Assembly (NCBI GenBank): GCA_032173965.1 | Contig: JAVUNC010000005.1 | Location: forward strand, 2,604,001-2,668,000 | Length of the DNA: 64,000 bases | Reading direction: 5' to 3' | Source of the DNA: Sitta carolinensis | Taxonomy: Eukaryota > Chordata > Aves > Passeriformes > Sittidae | In this document: positions 26,463-40,107 of the stretch, one piece after another | How positions within the stretch are numbered: the first letter of the stretch is position 1 | Layout of the letters: the number at the start of each line of letters is the position of its first letter | Notes under the pieces: model-generated | What the model was told of the DNA's origin: nothing | Seen by the model: the letters and a program-made list of their open reading frames with translations, nothing else | Database searches by the model: none | Position numbers and translations under genes: made by a program

Positions 26463-27259
26463 CCCAGGGGATTTTCCTCTAGCACACATTACAGTGGATG
26501 GAGTGAAGGGGGTTTACAGCTCCCATTGTAAATGTCTAGTAAATAAAGCCCTTGGAGAAGTGGGTAATGATCCCAGTCCTGGAAATATCTTCATTCTTTC
26601 CACCCCTGCTTATTCATCTCTTCTGTCCACCCAGACCCCTTCGGGATGAAGTTTTGGGAGAAGTGATCAGCACAACTCCTTTTCTGGGCTCTCCTGTCTG
26701 GAAAAGAGCATTATTGAGGATGTAGCTCCATCTACTGCCATAAAGGGAAATGTCAGTCTTCCACCAGCATCCGGCTCGGGCCCTTCTGCTGGTGCATTAA
26801 ACAAAGTGAACTCAGCATAAAAATGTCCCACTCAACCTTTCTTTCGAATAAAAATAACCTAAACCAATAAGAAGGAAATTTTCACTTCTCAACATTCAAA
26901 ATTCCAATGAAAGCAATTCTTTTAACGTAAAAAAATAGCAATATGAAGACTTTTATTTGGTGTCTAGACCTAAAAAAGATATTTCAGCTGCAGTAAAATT
27001 GAAGAGAGCTCTGAAAATTTTGACCTGAAACACTGTGGCTTAACCTTGTGTTTGCCATGGTCAGTGGGATGGGTTTGCTTTCTGTGTGTCAGTTTTCCTC
27101 TGGGTTCTGTCAGTGCAAGTGTAAAATACTGGTTTGGTTTTCCTTGTGGTCAATATGGAGAAGAGGACAATTCCAGAGGGCAACTCTTCCTCCTCTTGGG
27201 TGCTGAGCTTAGGATTTCACGGCTTTATTTTTAAACTATTATTACTTTTCATCCAATCT

Positions 27260-27379
27260 GAGAATCATTCTGATCTTTATCAAGGACCAATTAATACCAG
27301 TGATGTTATTAATGACACAAAGACAATGAGAGTGGAGGAGATCCCTTTAGTCTGGGAGGAGCTTTGCTCAAGGATATAA
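27260..27379 (+). repeat. Copy 2 of a diverged local duplication
   Basis: This is the partner of 26343-26462, 917 bp away in direct orientation. It may be a local duplication or two members of an old unnamed dispersed repeat; I found no third convincing copy in the window. Confidence 0.8.
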
Positions 27380-28555
27380 CACAAAGGTTTTGCTTTTAAC
27401 AGGAAAACAAATTCTTGGATTGTTTCAAACAATTAGCTGATGTTTATTTACCTGATCCCCCATTTCCCAGCTCAGTTTTTGCCCTAGAAAAGTTGTTGCT
27501 ATACCCAGATTTTGATTTCACATCACACCAGAAGAGCTTCTAGGAGATGTAAGGCTTTCAAAAAGGGATATGTGGGACTAGGACAGAGGAGTACACGATG
27601 AAAGAAGTCCTTCTTGGAATAAAAGGCACCTACAATATTAAAAACCTGTTGAAAATCTAAGCTTTTCTCCTGCATTCTCTGAAATATTCAGAAAAAGGCG
27701 AGCATGGGTTTCAGCCTCCTGAGGGACACGCGCCATGGCCCCGTTTGCATTCAGCTGTGGCCACTGGTAATACTTGTATTGATTTCAACAAAAGCTGGAG
27801 CCAGTCTCGTTTTGCAGAATCCAGGGACAGTGCATTGGTCACCAGAGACAATGGCAGCCTTTCTATTGACTCCACTGGGCTCAGGCTGGGGGCTGTGAAA
27901 GCTGGTCTTGTGTTGCACAGAAAGGGAATGGCTTTGGGACTGTATAGCTCCAGGGATTAGTGATAAACAAAGAGCCTTTAACTTCTAGGTCAGTGCTCTG
28001 AAGCCCTGCCAAGCTTCTGGCCAGGAATGCTGCTGCCCTTTGTACAGAGGCAGCTGATGAATGAGTTTGACAGTTCTTGGCATGGTCCTGAACAGAAAAT
28101 GTCCATATCATTGTGAGGCCAGCCTTCTGTGCCTTCCTTTGGGAATCGAGGGCACTGGTGAGGTGCATGGTTTTGCTGCTGGCAGTGTTCCCAGGTGTGT
28201 GGTACCTGCTGACAGGGAGCACAGAAGCACTTGGCCTTCGAAGAAAGATGCCTCCACTCATTTGTCTGACCACTGATGTGCTCTGGACAATGTATTCCTG
28301 CTTAGCCTCTGTGACAAACAGGATAAATGAGCAGCAGTAAGGACCTGAATTACTGACCAATCCATGCTGACAGCTGAGTCTCCTCCTGGACAATCCCTGT
28401 TGTTGTCTGTCCCTACACCAACAGGTAGAACCTGAGCTGTGTGTACATCCTTGCAGCTCTAGGTGTGTACTGGATCCCTGAGCTGATGCTCTTTGTGCTG
28501 ATATTCACTTTCCCCTGCTCAGACATGTTGTGCACTTCCCTGACTTAGCTCTATT

Positions 28556-28600
28556 TCATAGAATCATTGGATAATTCCATTGGGCTTCTCCACACTGGGA
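28556..28600 (-). mobile_element. Very short CR1-like terminus
   Basis: TCATAGAATCATTGGATAA followed by TTCCATTGGGCTTCTCC resembles the reverse complement of a CR1 3' end, but only about 40 bp is left. Confidence 0.45.
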
Positions 28601-29464
28601 AGGGTTGGAAACAGTGGGAGGACACAAAGTATTGCTGTGGTGTTGAGAGGAATCACATCCAGGCTTTTTGCCTGGAATTGCTTTTAGGCACTTGAAAGTT
28701 CACATGAGTACTTTTCCCACTTATTTTCCACTGGTTTCCATCCCATCCAGTATTTAGCCTTGCTGGTATCATCTATCTGTCTCAAAAACAATCCAGGGTT
28801 TTGGACTAGTAAGCTGTGTGTGAGTGACTTTCCCCACCACATCCCCATTTATTTTATTTTAAAAGCACAGGATGTCACAGAAATAGGGACAGAAAGGAGG
28901 ATGCTCATGTGACAGCAGAAAGGCCTTTCCAGGAGAGACAGGTCTCTCCAAACAAATGATCCTGAAGATAAATCAGCACAGAGAAATAGATTGGTTACTA
29001 TAAAGATCAAGGTAATTGCAGGGAATGGATGCCTAAGCGGGGATCTAAAGAAGGATGAGGGTTTGATCACAGGATTCCATGCCCACCCACCTAATTGGTG
29101 ACCATCTGAGCCATCCTGCAATTTCCTACTGCTTCCTTCATTCCCACCTCTGACCACCCAGCTACAATGCTTTGATATCAATTATTAGCTGCAGGCAAAT
29201 CTCAGAGCCCAGACTGAAAAATTGCAGCACTCCCAGGGGAGGACTGGCTTTTGGTAATGCATGTCTGTGCCTTTGGGGAGGAAGTCTGGAGTGGAGACCT
29301 CTAGGAATGGCTACAAACCAGTTTGAGGGCTCTGAGAGGAGAGAGTTGGTTTGGGTCAGGGTTAGAAATACCAGTAACAGCTTGTGGGTTTCCCCTGGGT
29401 CACTGAAACCCACATGAGCTGCAGTTTGGATGATACCAGGATGGCAACTCAAGGCACCTCCACA

Positions 29465-29518
29465 GGAGCTGAGGGTCCTTGTGGGGCCCTTCCAACTCAG
29501 CATATTCAGAATATTCCA
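29465..29518 (+). mobile_element. Short CR1 3'-end fragment
   Basis: GGAGCTGAGGGTCCTTGTGG and CCTTCCAACTCAGCATATTC match the same subfamily terminus as the copy near 22.5 kb. Confidence 0.8.
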
Positions 29519-30587
29519 AGATCCAGTGGAATAGCTGTGTGAGGGGGAAACAATTCACATTTTGATGGGAAAAAAAACACCTGAGAAAATTAACATTAAG
29601 ACACATCTGTACAAACCACAGCCCCTGGTCCTGCTACAGCACCATGAAAATGGGAAAGACACAGATCCAAACGATCTGCTCTGGACTGGGAAGCCAAGAA
29701 GTGAGGGGTGGGACAGGGCTAATGCAGTACAAGTCACTGAGTCCAAAACCACAGAGCAGCTTTCTCTCTTCTCATGGAAAGAACATCTGTATTATGTTTT
29801 TAATGTGTGGGAAAGTCTCCCCAGCAAGGAAAGAAATCTCCCTTTAGCCTTGTTTCCTTTGGAAAGAGCCTCAGTGCTGTGTGTCCCACCAAGAACCATT
29901 GGACCACTTGGCTGGTTCCAGTCGCAGTCAGGAGGGAGGGAGATGTCTCCCAGGAATTGACATGCCCATGGATTTTGCAAGCATGGGGCTGGGTGGAAAG
30001 AAGAATCTCTATGAGAGCCTCTGATGAAGGGGAGACAAAGTCACTGGGCACAAAAGGCTCTGTGCAAGAGCAGTGAACACAAATGTGATTTGTAACCGCC
30101 TCAGTCACATGCCCACAGGGCTCAGCCACAGGAGCCAAGAGAGGAAGGATTTTGACTTTATGAGGAATTGGTTTCCTCATTTTCATTAAAATTTGCTAGT
30201 CTGGCACATCTTTTTCAGAGTGAGCCTCACATAATCACACGACTCTGGGAGCAGTGTGTTGCCATCTGCTCCATCTCCCTGGTAGCTGATGTCTCTTTTC
30301 CTCGAGTTCTTTTTGGTGTTGGCTCAGTCTTGTCCAGTGGCTCAAGTCTCACACATATCAGTCAGAGCTTTTCCTTGGAGAGGGGCAAAGAGCTGGGAAT
30401 TTACATTGCATCCACAGTGGACTGAGAAGTCTTTCCCAAATGCTGACTGGGGTGGGAACACTGCAGACACAGCAGCTCTGAATTTGGTTACAGTATAATC
30501 CTGGATAGTGCATTTTTTGTTGCTAGTTTTTGCTCAGCTTGTGTTGCATTTGCCATCTGGCACTTTCTGCCTGGACTAATGAGGATT

Positions 30588-30848
30588 TTCATAGAATCAG
30601 AGCAACATTTAGTTCGGAAAAGATCTCTAATGTCATCAAATCAAACCATTAACCCAGCACTGCCAAGTCTGACACTAATCCATGTCCCTGAGTGCTACAT
30701 CTACACATCTTTTAAATCCTTCAGGGATGGTGACTCCACCACTGCCCTGAGCAACCCATTCCAATGCTTGGCAAGCCTTTCAGTGAAGGATATTTTCCTA
30801 ATATCCAGTCTTAACCTCTACTGGTGTAATTTGAGGCAGTGCTGGATT
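30588..30848 (-). mobile_element. CR1 3'-end fragment
   Basis: TTTCATAGAATCAG at the left, then CATCAAATCAAACCATTAACC, GGGATGGTGACTCCACCAC and TTTCCTAATATCCAGTC match the subfamily seen at 19280 and 57577, in reverse orientation. Confidence 0.92.
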
Positions 30849-32598
30849 TAGATGTACTTCATCTGGGTTATTGATACCACCATATTTGCATTGTCACCAC
30901 AATTTCTACATGACCATGCTCAGGCATTTCTAATAACTCTCATTTTAAACATCCCAAAAATGAGAAGCAGTGTAAGGTTACAAGTAAGGCTGGCAGTTGG
31001 TGGATGGCAGCACCATCTTGTGTTCACTTCTGGAGAAGGGACAGAGGTTTTTTTTCTTCTCTGAGCAGGCTACAGATTCTCAATCTCTTTGGCAGCTTCC
31101 CTGAGAAAAATAATAATTATTGGCAAACACTGGATCAACACAAGACAGAGGAGGCATAAAGTGTAGGCTAGGCTCCATCTCCATCCCACCCAGGGTCTCC
31201 AGATAGTGCTTTCATTTTCTTTTGCACATCACAGTTGATTAAAGGTGTGTGCCACTCATATCCCAGCAGCTGCTCCAGCTTTTTGCTCATTCCTATCATA
31301 AATGGTCTGTCAAGTCACCACAACCACCCTTTAAAACCAGACATCTGATTATTTTTCCCACCCTGTAAAGTTTCAGTGCACGGAGACTTTGCATTATTTA
31401 GCCTGATGGGCAATATATGGACTTGATTATCATGTTATTAACTCCAAGCAGGGGCTCCCTCTCAGAAAAAAGCTCTTGAAACTATTAAAGACAGTTTCAG
31501 CCTCTTTTCAAAAAGCAGGGTACTGCCAGATTAAATTTTGCCCAGTCAACCAACATGTACAAAGCAGTTGTTCACAGCACCATTTGTATTTGCCATTCTG
31601 TGTAATTCCTACCATGCTGCCACCTCAGTGCCCAGTTTTTGACCTAGACCTGCACTAGACATTTGCAAGAGAAACGAGGTGACATTTGGCCAGCTTTGAA
31701 GCAGTGACAGACTTGCTGCTGGTTGCAAAATACATGCATGTCATAACTGCTCTTTGGGAAAACTGTGAGATCAGAGACCATGGTTTTGAAGAAGGGAAAA
31801 GACTGACCATCATTTACTCATTTATGTGACCTGCTTTGAGGGATAATTAGGAGTTCCTACTATGGACCAGGTCTCCCTGGACACAAACACATCCAGTACA
31901 GGTGTACACCCCATGTACATTATGCAGATAAAACTGGTCATTGGTGCTGGAAATATTATTAGCCACTGACAATATCTGTGAAATAGAACATTCCCTAGCA
32001 CAAATTTGGCTTGTTTCTACTAAAATACCTCTGAACCATTCTCACATTTGGCAATTAGTCCAGTCCAGGACCATTCCCAGCTGGCAGTTTGCTCACAGCC
32101 TTGCTCTGGCTGCTGGGTCAGTGCCACAGAGTCAAGCCATGACATTCAAGGTGGCCCCAGCACACGGGAGCATCCCCTGGCACGTTTATTTCACTCATTA
32201 GTGCGAGGGGTTTTAAGCCCAGTGAAGTTTTATAATCCAGATGGGAAACAGGAGAGGAGGGGTTGATACAGGGACAGGAAAAATGCAAACAAATACCATG
32301 AGTGGGAAGAAGTTTTTGCACTGGCATTTTCTCCTTGCTGCCCACAAAACCGTACCAGTGTGGGAAAAGATAATACAGCTGGAGAACTTTTGGAAAAGTC
32401 TTCCCTTTCCTTTCCTGCCACAGGGTTTGGGCACTGTGTTTAATGACACAGGCACCTCAAGGAGAGGGCTAAAGAGTTTGGAAAAATATAAGATGTGATA
32501 TAAATTGTCATATTTCCCAGCTATGCAGCTCTTGCACAGGCAGCACACAGGAGGTTCAGAGAGAAAAAAGTCAATTATGACTCTCCCTGAGTGCTTCA

Positions 32599-32665
32599 TC
32601 ATAGAAACATAGGATCATGCAGGCTGAACAAGACCTCAGTGAGTCCAACCATTTCACCATAAACC
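32599..32665 (-). mobile_element. Short CR1-like fragment
   Basis: TCATAGAAACATAGGATCAT followed by AACAAGACCTCAGTGAGTCC resembles a diverged CR1 terminus in reverse. The match fades after about 65 bp. Confidence 0.6.
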
Positions 32666-35600
32666 AGTTCAGGGCAGTGTGAGTGCCCTGTTCTGCTGCC
32701 CTGAGCAGGGGCACTTTTTGCTCCCTCTGGGCTCAGAGGGGGCCTGGGATGGTTGGTGCACGATTCCCACCCCGTGGATCTGAGATGAGACCAACCTTGC
32801 TCATCCATCCTGAGGCTTCTCTGCAGGGAATCATGTGAGGGTTGGGAATTATTGGTGAGGCCTCTCAGCAGCAGGAAACGAGCTGTGATTGCCAGCTGAT
32901 TGTATTGTTACCAACAAATGGCTGGCAGATAAAAATATCCTTTCATACCCGACCTCAACTGGATACAGCAGCTGTACAAGTGAAGTGGGTGATAGAACAG
33001 TACTCAGACAACTTCAGTACTCAGGAATCATGGTTCCAGGCATAAAAATGCCCCAGATTTAATACATCATAGCAATTACTAACAAATCGGTGCAGTGAAT
33101 ATTCACTCTAATTTCTAGACACACTCACAACCGATAGATAATCTTCTGCATTTACCTTCTATGCACATTATAGCAAATGAGTTTGCTGGCAGAAAACTCC
33201 ACTCAAACAGCTAATTAAAGCAACTCATTTGGAGAGCAGATTTCAAATTTACAGGAATCAAACAGGCACGCTGGAAATGTGCTCTAAGTGCAACACTCAC
33301 CCAGGTGGGCACAATAAAAATGCTGTGAGCGACCTTGATGGGGCTCAGAGTCTCACAAGGATGGGCACAAATCAGCAGGTTTGGTCACCCAGAGTTACAA
33401 AATATCTTCTTTAATTCCTTGTTTTCTCAGGAAAAATTCTTTGCTGAAAAGCTCCAGCAGAAGGGCATGGTCTTAGAGCTATTTTCAAATCGAGGGCATC
33501 AGATCCAAATTAATGTGGTCCACACTTGGAGTCAGACTGAGTTTGTGACAGGGAAGTGTTGCTTGTGGAAGAATTGCAAATAATTCAAGGGAATTGGGCA
33601 ATGCCTGACCATCAGCTGGGATTTGGGTCTGAAGAAAAATCCCCATCTGCTGATTTCGAGAACAAGGGAAAAGAGGGAAAGAAGCTATTTTAAATTACTG
33701 ACCATGTGTTTGCTGTGTAGCTCCACTTTGGAGCAGTTTGGAAAGGATCAGCCTCTTTCAGAGAAGCTCTTCTCTTCCCCCTTCAGGATTCTGTCAACCT
33801 TTGAGGCTCTGATGGATCAAAAGCAGAGATGTGGAATAATCTGAAAGTACGGGCAATTCAAAAGTCAGTTTTGATGGGACCTGTCTTGAAGGTTAAAGAG
33901 TTGCACTTGATGGAATGAACAGGATGTTGTCTGTAACTTCAGAGCCACAGGAAGAGCCCTGACTATGGTGACTTTCCTTGTAGGCACTCTCCTTTCTCTG
34001 CTTATTAATTTTGTTTTCAGTAGATCCAGAAGCTGAATGGAGCACAACAAAAAAAGATAAGCAAAGAAGAAATCAGAGAACAGGATTGTTAAGTTTTATT
34101 TAACTAGAAGAGGAGGATGAAAATGAAGACTGAAATATTTTCTTTATGAAATTGGTTTCAATGCAGTATCTAGGGTGGTATTTTTAGGGGTGCATTGCAT
34201 TACATGAAGACCCCTTTTTAAGTCTGGGTTTTGTCCTAAATTCAGCTCAGGTGCTTGAACTTTAATTGCTTTTATCTCTTGGCTGTGCAGGATGGCAGAA
34301 TGTTGGACTTGTGTTTTAGGTGGCCATAATCACCTACTGGAGGTATTAAATAGCCATGTTGAGCGAGTTAGTGTTTAACTTTAGGAGAAAGGCAATTGTC
34401 CAGGTGATTGAAGTCAGCCTAGGATCAGGCTGCTATCCTGAACTGGAGTCGAGTTCCATCCCTCTCCTGGCTGCTCTCTCTTATTCCTTCTTTCCTGTGT
34501 CAGGAAAGCCCTGACACAAGAGTATTTTGAGGAGAAAAAGGTGACTACAGATGGGTATTGCTGGATCTGTCCTTTTCTATGCTATGGGTTTAAGGAGAGA
34601 ACAATTTAGAGCCAGTACAGTAGCACCAAATATGGTTCAGAGTAGTCCCCTTGAAGTCTTTCTCTGAAATGTGACTGGAAATTGGTTGATGATGAGCCAG
34701 CTCTGCCTTGGAGAGCCCTCTTTCATGCCATTGTTTGGGTCTGAACTTGTCTGTTCTTTATTTTTGAATCTGACTCAAGCATACACAAGGGTGATCAACT
34801 TGCAATGTGGTTTTCTGCTTCAGAGAAAAAAAAAAATCTGTGAACTATGAATAAAAGGAAAGGCTGGTGCCTTTGCCATGGGAATTAAGTTTTAGTTACA
34901 AGGAAAAAGGGTTCTGAGAAAATAGGACATTTCTCTGGCACATGAGAACTAAAAAGTTCATAAGAAGATTTCCGCAAGACCTTCCTTTGCTAACAAGCTC
35001 AGACTGGCAATGAGCAAATCGCTGCAATTTTAGCTTGTTTTATATTTTTAAAAAATTTATTTCACCCTGTTCTCCATCTGAGGATAACCAGTTTAGGAGA
35101 GACAAAATCCACAGATCAAAGTACCAAGTCTACATCACTATCCACTAGGAGAAACTTACAGTGGACATGAGTCTTGGATTTAGATTTATCTGTGTGCTCA
35201 GGCCGGGCTGCAAATAAAACCCAAGGGCTTTAGTAACTAAACACCAGGAATTCATTAAATGAAAATAAAGCATGTAGTTATTCCTGGAAATACAGTGTTC
35301 CCTTTAATCAGAAGAGAAGTTATTTCCAGGTTTTGGCTAAATAGGGCTGCCTAAAAGTAAAGAGTGTTTTAGACCCAGAACCAGCAAAAAAAGGAAAGAT
35401 TTACAGTGAGACCATCACCCAAGCAGGCTAATTAAATGCAAATAAAGACAGATGTTGCAAAATAATAAGCTACAAAAATCAGTGATGAGATGGCTGCTCA
35501 AAGCACTCCTCAAATAACTGTGACTGACAAATGAGTTGGTGGAAATTAAGTTTGTGCACTGTCAATTCTTAACCAGAAGATGCTGTCTTTTTTTTCCTTT

Positions 35601-36984
35601 TCCACTATTTTGATTTTTAGCTGGCTCCAACATCCAGATGCTGGATGTACAGCTCTGGAGCTTCTGTCTTTCCATATATTAGTTACTATGTATGGAAAAG
35701 TGAAAAACATTATTTCTTAAGTTCCAGTTATGTCTAAAAAATCCATCCAAGTCTGTTCTGAGTTTTTATAGATGCACAGAGAGGGAGAGAGTACATCTGT
35801 GCCAGAGAGTTTGGTGTAATTACACTCTGCCATATCTTCTACAGTGACTTCAGGTTTCCAGTTTCTTAAAGGAAGTTAAATGTTTCAATATTCTGAAAAT
35901 ATAAAGCAGTTAGTTACAGTTGATATTGAAATTATACCTAATTACATGAAACCAGTCTTTCTAAGTAGACAGCATCTCTGAAGGCTTTGAAACCCCACTG
36001 GGAACACAGAACATGTGGATTTAGGAGAACTTGGGCTTTCTAATCCCATTTTGGGTAAATTTGATGCTATTTTACCTGGGGGTCTGGATATCTAGAGGGT
36101 TCAGTGATGGTTTTGTGGATCACAGGCCCTTCCATTCTCTAAGCACTGCTGGAAACACATCTGCAACAGGCCATCCATGCATGGGGAAGGCAAGACACAT
36201 ATGAGAAGGGCTGAAGGAGTCAGATGGCACTTTGAGCTCTCACTTGTGATTCCTTCATTGAGCTAAAATGTGTCTGTGCTCCTTGTGCCCTCAAAAGTTG
36301 TCAGTTCTGTTTCTTTTCCATCACTGCACATGCTTTTTGCTAGCCTGATTTTCTCTGCATCTTCAGAATTTGTTTACAGACATCCACACTTAACAAGATT
36401 AAAAGGAAATACTGAATAATTCATTCAAATGAAGAATTGAACTGCAGTGACCTTTATGTTAATAAAAGTGCCCCTTTCCTCTGTGCAAACACTTTAGCCT
36501 TTGCAAAACAGGGAATTCACTGCATCTGTTGAATTCACAAGTGGGTTTTTTTTGTTTCTGTTTGTTTTGTTTTAAATAACTGCCTAATAGCTGGAACCAG
36601 CATTGTGTTCCTCCTGCTGACTCACTGGTTTGCAAAAGCTCTGCGACGAGTGTGACATCTTTAAACACCACAGAATATACTGTTTCCTTTCAGCCAGGCA
36701 TAATCTGCAACGATTCAGCTCTTGTAAAAGAACCATGTGGGGAAAAGTATCCCAGCTGAATACGTCAGGCTCCATCCCTCCAGCCTCTGTACCTTGCCCC
36801 GACGTGCTGCTGTGCCATTCACATGCTGCTCACCATGGCAATCCATGAAAGGATTCTGCCTTGGTTTCAAAAATCGCACAACGGACGCGGAATTTGGCTG
36901 AGGCAAAAGAGCCCGTGCTCGTTAAAAGTGGATAATTCCAGTCCTTGCCTCTGCTAGGATGGACTGACACTCACTGCAAAGTGC

Positions 36985-37776
36985 TTGGGCAGGGGATGTG
37001 ATCCAGAGGGACCCGGGCAGGCTGCAGAGGGGCGTCTCTGCAAACCTGGGCAAGTGCCAAAAGGCCAAGTGCAAGGTCCTGCACCTGGGCTGAGGCAATC
37101 CCAAGCACAAACACAGGCTGGAGAGCAGCCCTGAGGAGAAGGACGGTGGCTCTTGGTGGATGGGAAGCTCAGAATGTCTGGGCAAGTGAGCACCCAGAGC
37201 CTGGAAGCTCAGCCACATCCTGGGCTGCATCTGAAGGGTGCCCAGCAGGTCGTGGGAGGGGATTCTGCCCCTCTGCTCTGCCCTGCTGAGATTCCACCCT
37301 CAGTGCTGCTTCCAGCTCTGGAGCCCCCAGCATGGGAATGAGATGGAGCGAGTCCAGAGGAGGTCATGGAGATGCTCCAAGGGCTGGAGTCAGGCTGGGA
37401 GGGCTGGGGGTGCTCACCTGGAGAAGAGAAGCTCCAGGGAAAGCTCAAAGCCCCTTCCAGTGCCTAAAGGGGCTCCAGGAGAGCTGGAGAGGGACTTGGG
37501 ACAAAAGCATGGGGTGACAGGACAAGGGGGAATGGTTTTAACTAAAAGAGAGCAGGTTTATGTTAGGTTTTAGAAAGAAATTCTTTATTGTCAGGGTGGG
37601 CAGGCCCTGGCACAGGGTGCCCAGAGCAGCTGTGGCTGCCCCTGCATCCCTGGAAGTGTTCCAGGCCAGGTTGGACGGGACTTGGAGCACCCTGGGACAG
37701 TGGGAGGTGTCCCTGCCCATGGCAGGGGTGGAATGAAATGGGCTTTAAGGTCCTTTCCAACATGACTCTGAGATAG
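36985..37776 (+). mobile_element. CR1 LINE fragment with end of ORF2 and 3' end
   Basis: This is the longest CR1 copy in the window. It reads in the plus direction through the C-terminal part of ORF2: the segments matching family sequence include WSPQHGNEMERVQRRS and, just beyond, a degraded EKRS region. It continues into the CR1 3' end with the typical CCAGGTTGG, GTGTCCCTGCCCATGGCAGG and TTTAAGGTCC motifs. Frameshifts and stops break the frame, and the 5' part is missing, as is usual for CR1. It is not capable of retrotransposition. Confidence 0.92.
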
Positions 37777-38381
37777 GGAACCCTTTATAGGGTAGTACAT
37801 TGTTTGGAGTTATCAAAGGGTGAAAGGACAAAAATCCACACACTAAAAAAATCCCTAAATCACTGCCTGGCAAAAAAGCACCTAGATCTAAACCTTGTGC
37901 AAGGCTGAGTATTCAGGGAGAGCAGAGGCCAATTTTGTGATTTTTTACTATTTGCTGTCTGGTTTAGAAGAAGTCTCCTCTGTGATCAGCATCATCTCCA
38001 TGTCTGGAAAATGAGGACAGTATTGGATCCCTGTTTTTTGCTGCATTTAGACCTAACTCTCCACTAAGGAGGTAATTTCTCATCTGAGCCTCTACAGAAT
38101 TGAACACAAGAGGGCTTTTCTTCTGGGTGAGATTTCAAGATACTGCTGCAAAATAAAGGATCTCTGAGTTTTCTCGTGTTTATGTGCAAAACCTTTTTAT
38201 TTGCTTTTTGGAGCCTGAATGTTTACTTGTAAGAATGTCTGCAGAAAGTTAAGTTGTCAGGAGAATTGTTGAGAATAAATATTCATGAGAATACTCTCAT
38301 TTCAAACACTTCTGCGGCCATCTGTAAAAGCTTTTTTTATTATTCAAACAATGCTGTTTTTTTTGCAGATAATTTGCCAAC

Positions 38382-38400
38382 AAAAAAAAAAAAAAAAAAA
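38382..38400. repeat. A19 tract followed by purine-rich and T-rich sequence
   Basis: A pure A run, then GAAAGGAAAGG, then a T-rich block to about 38440. Confidence 0.95.
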
Positions 38401-40057
38401 GAAAGGAAAGGACTTTTTTCCTTTTTTTTCCTTTTAGTTTTGAGAGGCAGATGATGCTGTAGTGGCAAAATCATAATTTCTGATGTGTGATTTAATATCC
38501 AACAGTAACACAAATAGCCAGGAAGGACTAATGAGAACCCTACTGATGTGCTATCAGAGAGACAAAAATATGTTTAAACCAACTATTTTGAACAGAGAAC
38601 AAATTAGTAAAAATACCACCTGTTTGTGAATAATTAAGGCAAACAAAACATTCTCACTATATCAAATAGGTTGTTTATAGCAGCAATTCTCCTTAATGTT
38701 GCTGTGATGCCTTAGTGTTGTTACACAGCAACCTTCTGCTCATAAGGAAAATTCATCACTGGGAATTTTCTTCTTTATTTCATGTGAATCAGGAGTAACA
38801 CAACTTAAACAACTTTACTGGTCTTTTATCGAATATCTGTGGGTTTTATAATCATATCAGCAGATAATCTCCAAAGTGCTCTGGCTCTATATTACCATAC
38901 CTGCTTTTTAAGGAAGACTGGTGATCTCTTTTTCATAGGAAAGGAAGTGTGCAGAGGTAATATTTGCCCTTTGCTAAAGGCAAATCTGGAAAATGGGATT
39001 ATACCCAAATCTCTTCTGTATTGCCATTATCAGAAAATTATATTTTCTGTTGATATTCTATTCCTTCTTTACATAAAGTTTGGAGCTGAAAAAGAGAGAA
39101 AAATAGGAGGATCCTTTTTTTCTTAGATTTTCCCTGCACATTTTTTCCACACACATTTTTCACCATGGCTGGGGAGCTGATTGTGCACCATGACTTCTAT
39201 TATCTGACCCAGCTGTGAGTTTTCTCCTTTTATTCTTTTCCTATTCCACAAGTGTTTTTGTTCAAGATTACTAAACCATTTAGAGTGCTGCTGAACTACA
39301 CATTATCCTTCAGCAGTGATTTCCACAAGTTAATTATTCATTGCATGTAGCTATTTCAAAATCTTTAATTGATTTGTCTTTTTTTTTTTAAAGTGGCTGT
39401 GTAAGAAATTTTGCTTCCCTGCAGTGCTGTCTATTCCACTGTGCCCATATCTCAAATTCCTAGGCTGTCACTTTTGCTGAAAGTCCTGGGGCCAGATATT
39501 TAATTTATCCCTACACTGAGAGGTGGAATCTGCTTTAAAAGTTGCTGGGATCTCCCACTTTTTCTTTAAATGGGGATTTTTCCAAAGCACCTTGAGTCTG
39601 TAAGAAATTTCACCTGAAAACATCCCAAGAGGATCTGTTCAGGCCATTTCAATTTTTCTGAATTCAGCCCTGGAAAACCTTGAACAAGCCATAGGGGCAA
39701 GGGAGAGAATTTCCTCTTGGCCATTGCACCAGGGTGGGAAGAAAGCAGGGACCCACTTCGTGGTGCCCAACCCCACATGGTGGGTGAATTCTGGGGATGA
39801 GGGCAGTGAGATTCCAGCATTTCCTTCTGCAGCAGCACTGATGAACACTTGAGGGAGGCAATGTCCTTCCTTCCTTCCAGAGGAGGCATCTCCAGCATTC
39901 TGGGGGCCAGGGCCAGCCCTGCCATCAGTGTGGGTGCATCATGCCCTTGTGCACCTTCTTGGGTGAAATAGGTCAGTGGGGCAGCAACAGGGTCCACAGG
40001 AAAATCCTCTTTTCTCCCTAACAAATAACTTGCAAGAATTTTTTTTCCTTTCTTTTT

Positions 40058-40060
<3 letters not shown>

Positions 40061-40104
<44 letters not shown>
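40061..40104. repeat. T44 tract
   Basis: This is the longest homopolymer in the window, preceded by a pyrimidine-rich run from 40039. No repeat body adjoins it on the side where a poly(A)-tailed insertion would be expected. Confidence 0.97.

Positions 40105-40107
<3 letters not shown>

Larger units (their letters stand above)
27380..36984. other. Intergenic region, no gene recognised
   Basis: Four short CR1 fragments lie between 28.5 and 32.7 kb. The block at 33040-33245 is AT-rich with TAAT cores and looks like unique non-coding DNA. From 34050 to 36450 no open frame above 60 codons occurs on either strand, in keeping with non-coding DNA. The 170-codon minus frame at 27881-28393 is unrecognised. 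Confidence 0.6.

Noticed and set aside
27881..28393. 170-codon minus-strand open frame as a gene
   Set aside because: No family resemblance, and plus-strand frames overlap it. It is consistent with chance in GC-richer DNA.
37238..37573. 111-codon plus-strand frame as a cellular gene
   Set aside because: It is a broken piece of the CR1 ORF2 C-terminus.
39566..40024. 152-codon minus-strand open frame, possibly of viral or retroelement origin
   Set aside because: No protease, polymerase or envelope motif is visible, and no long terminal repeats flank it.
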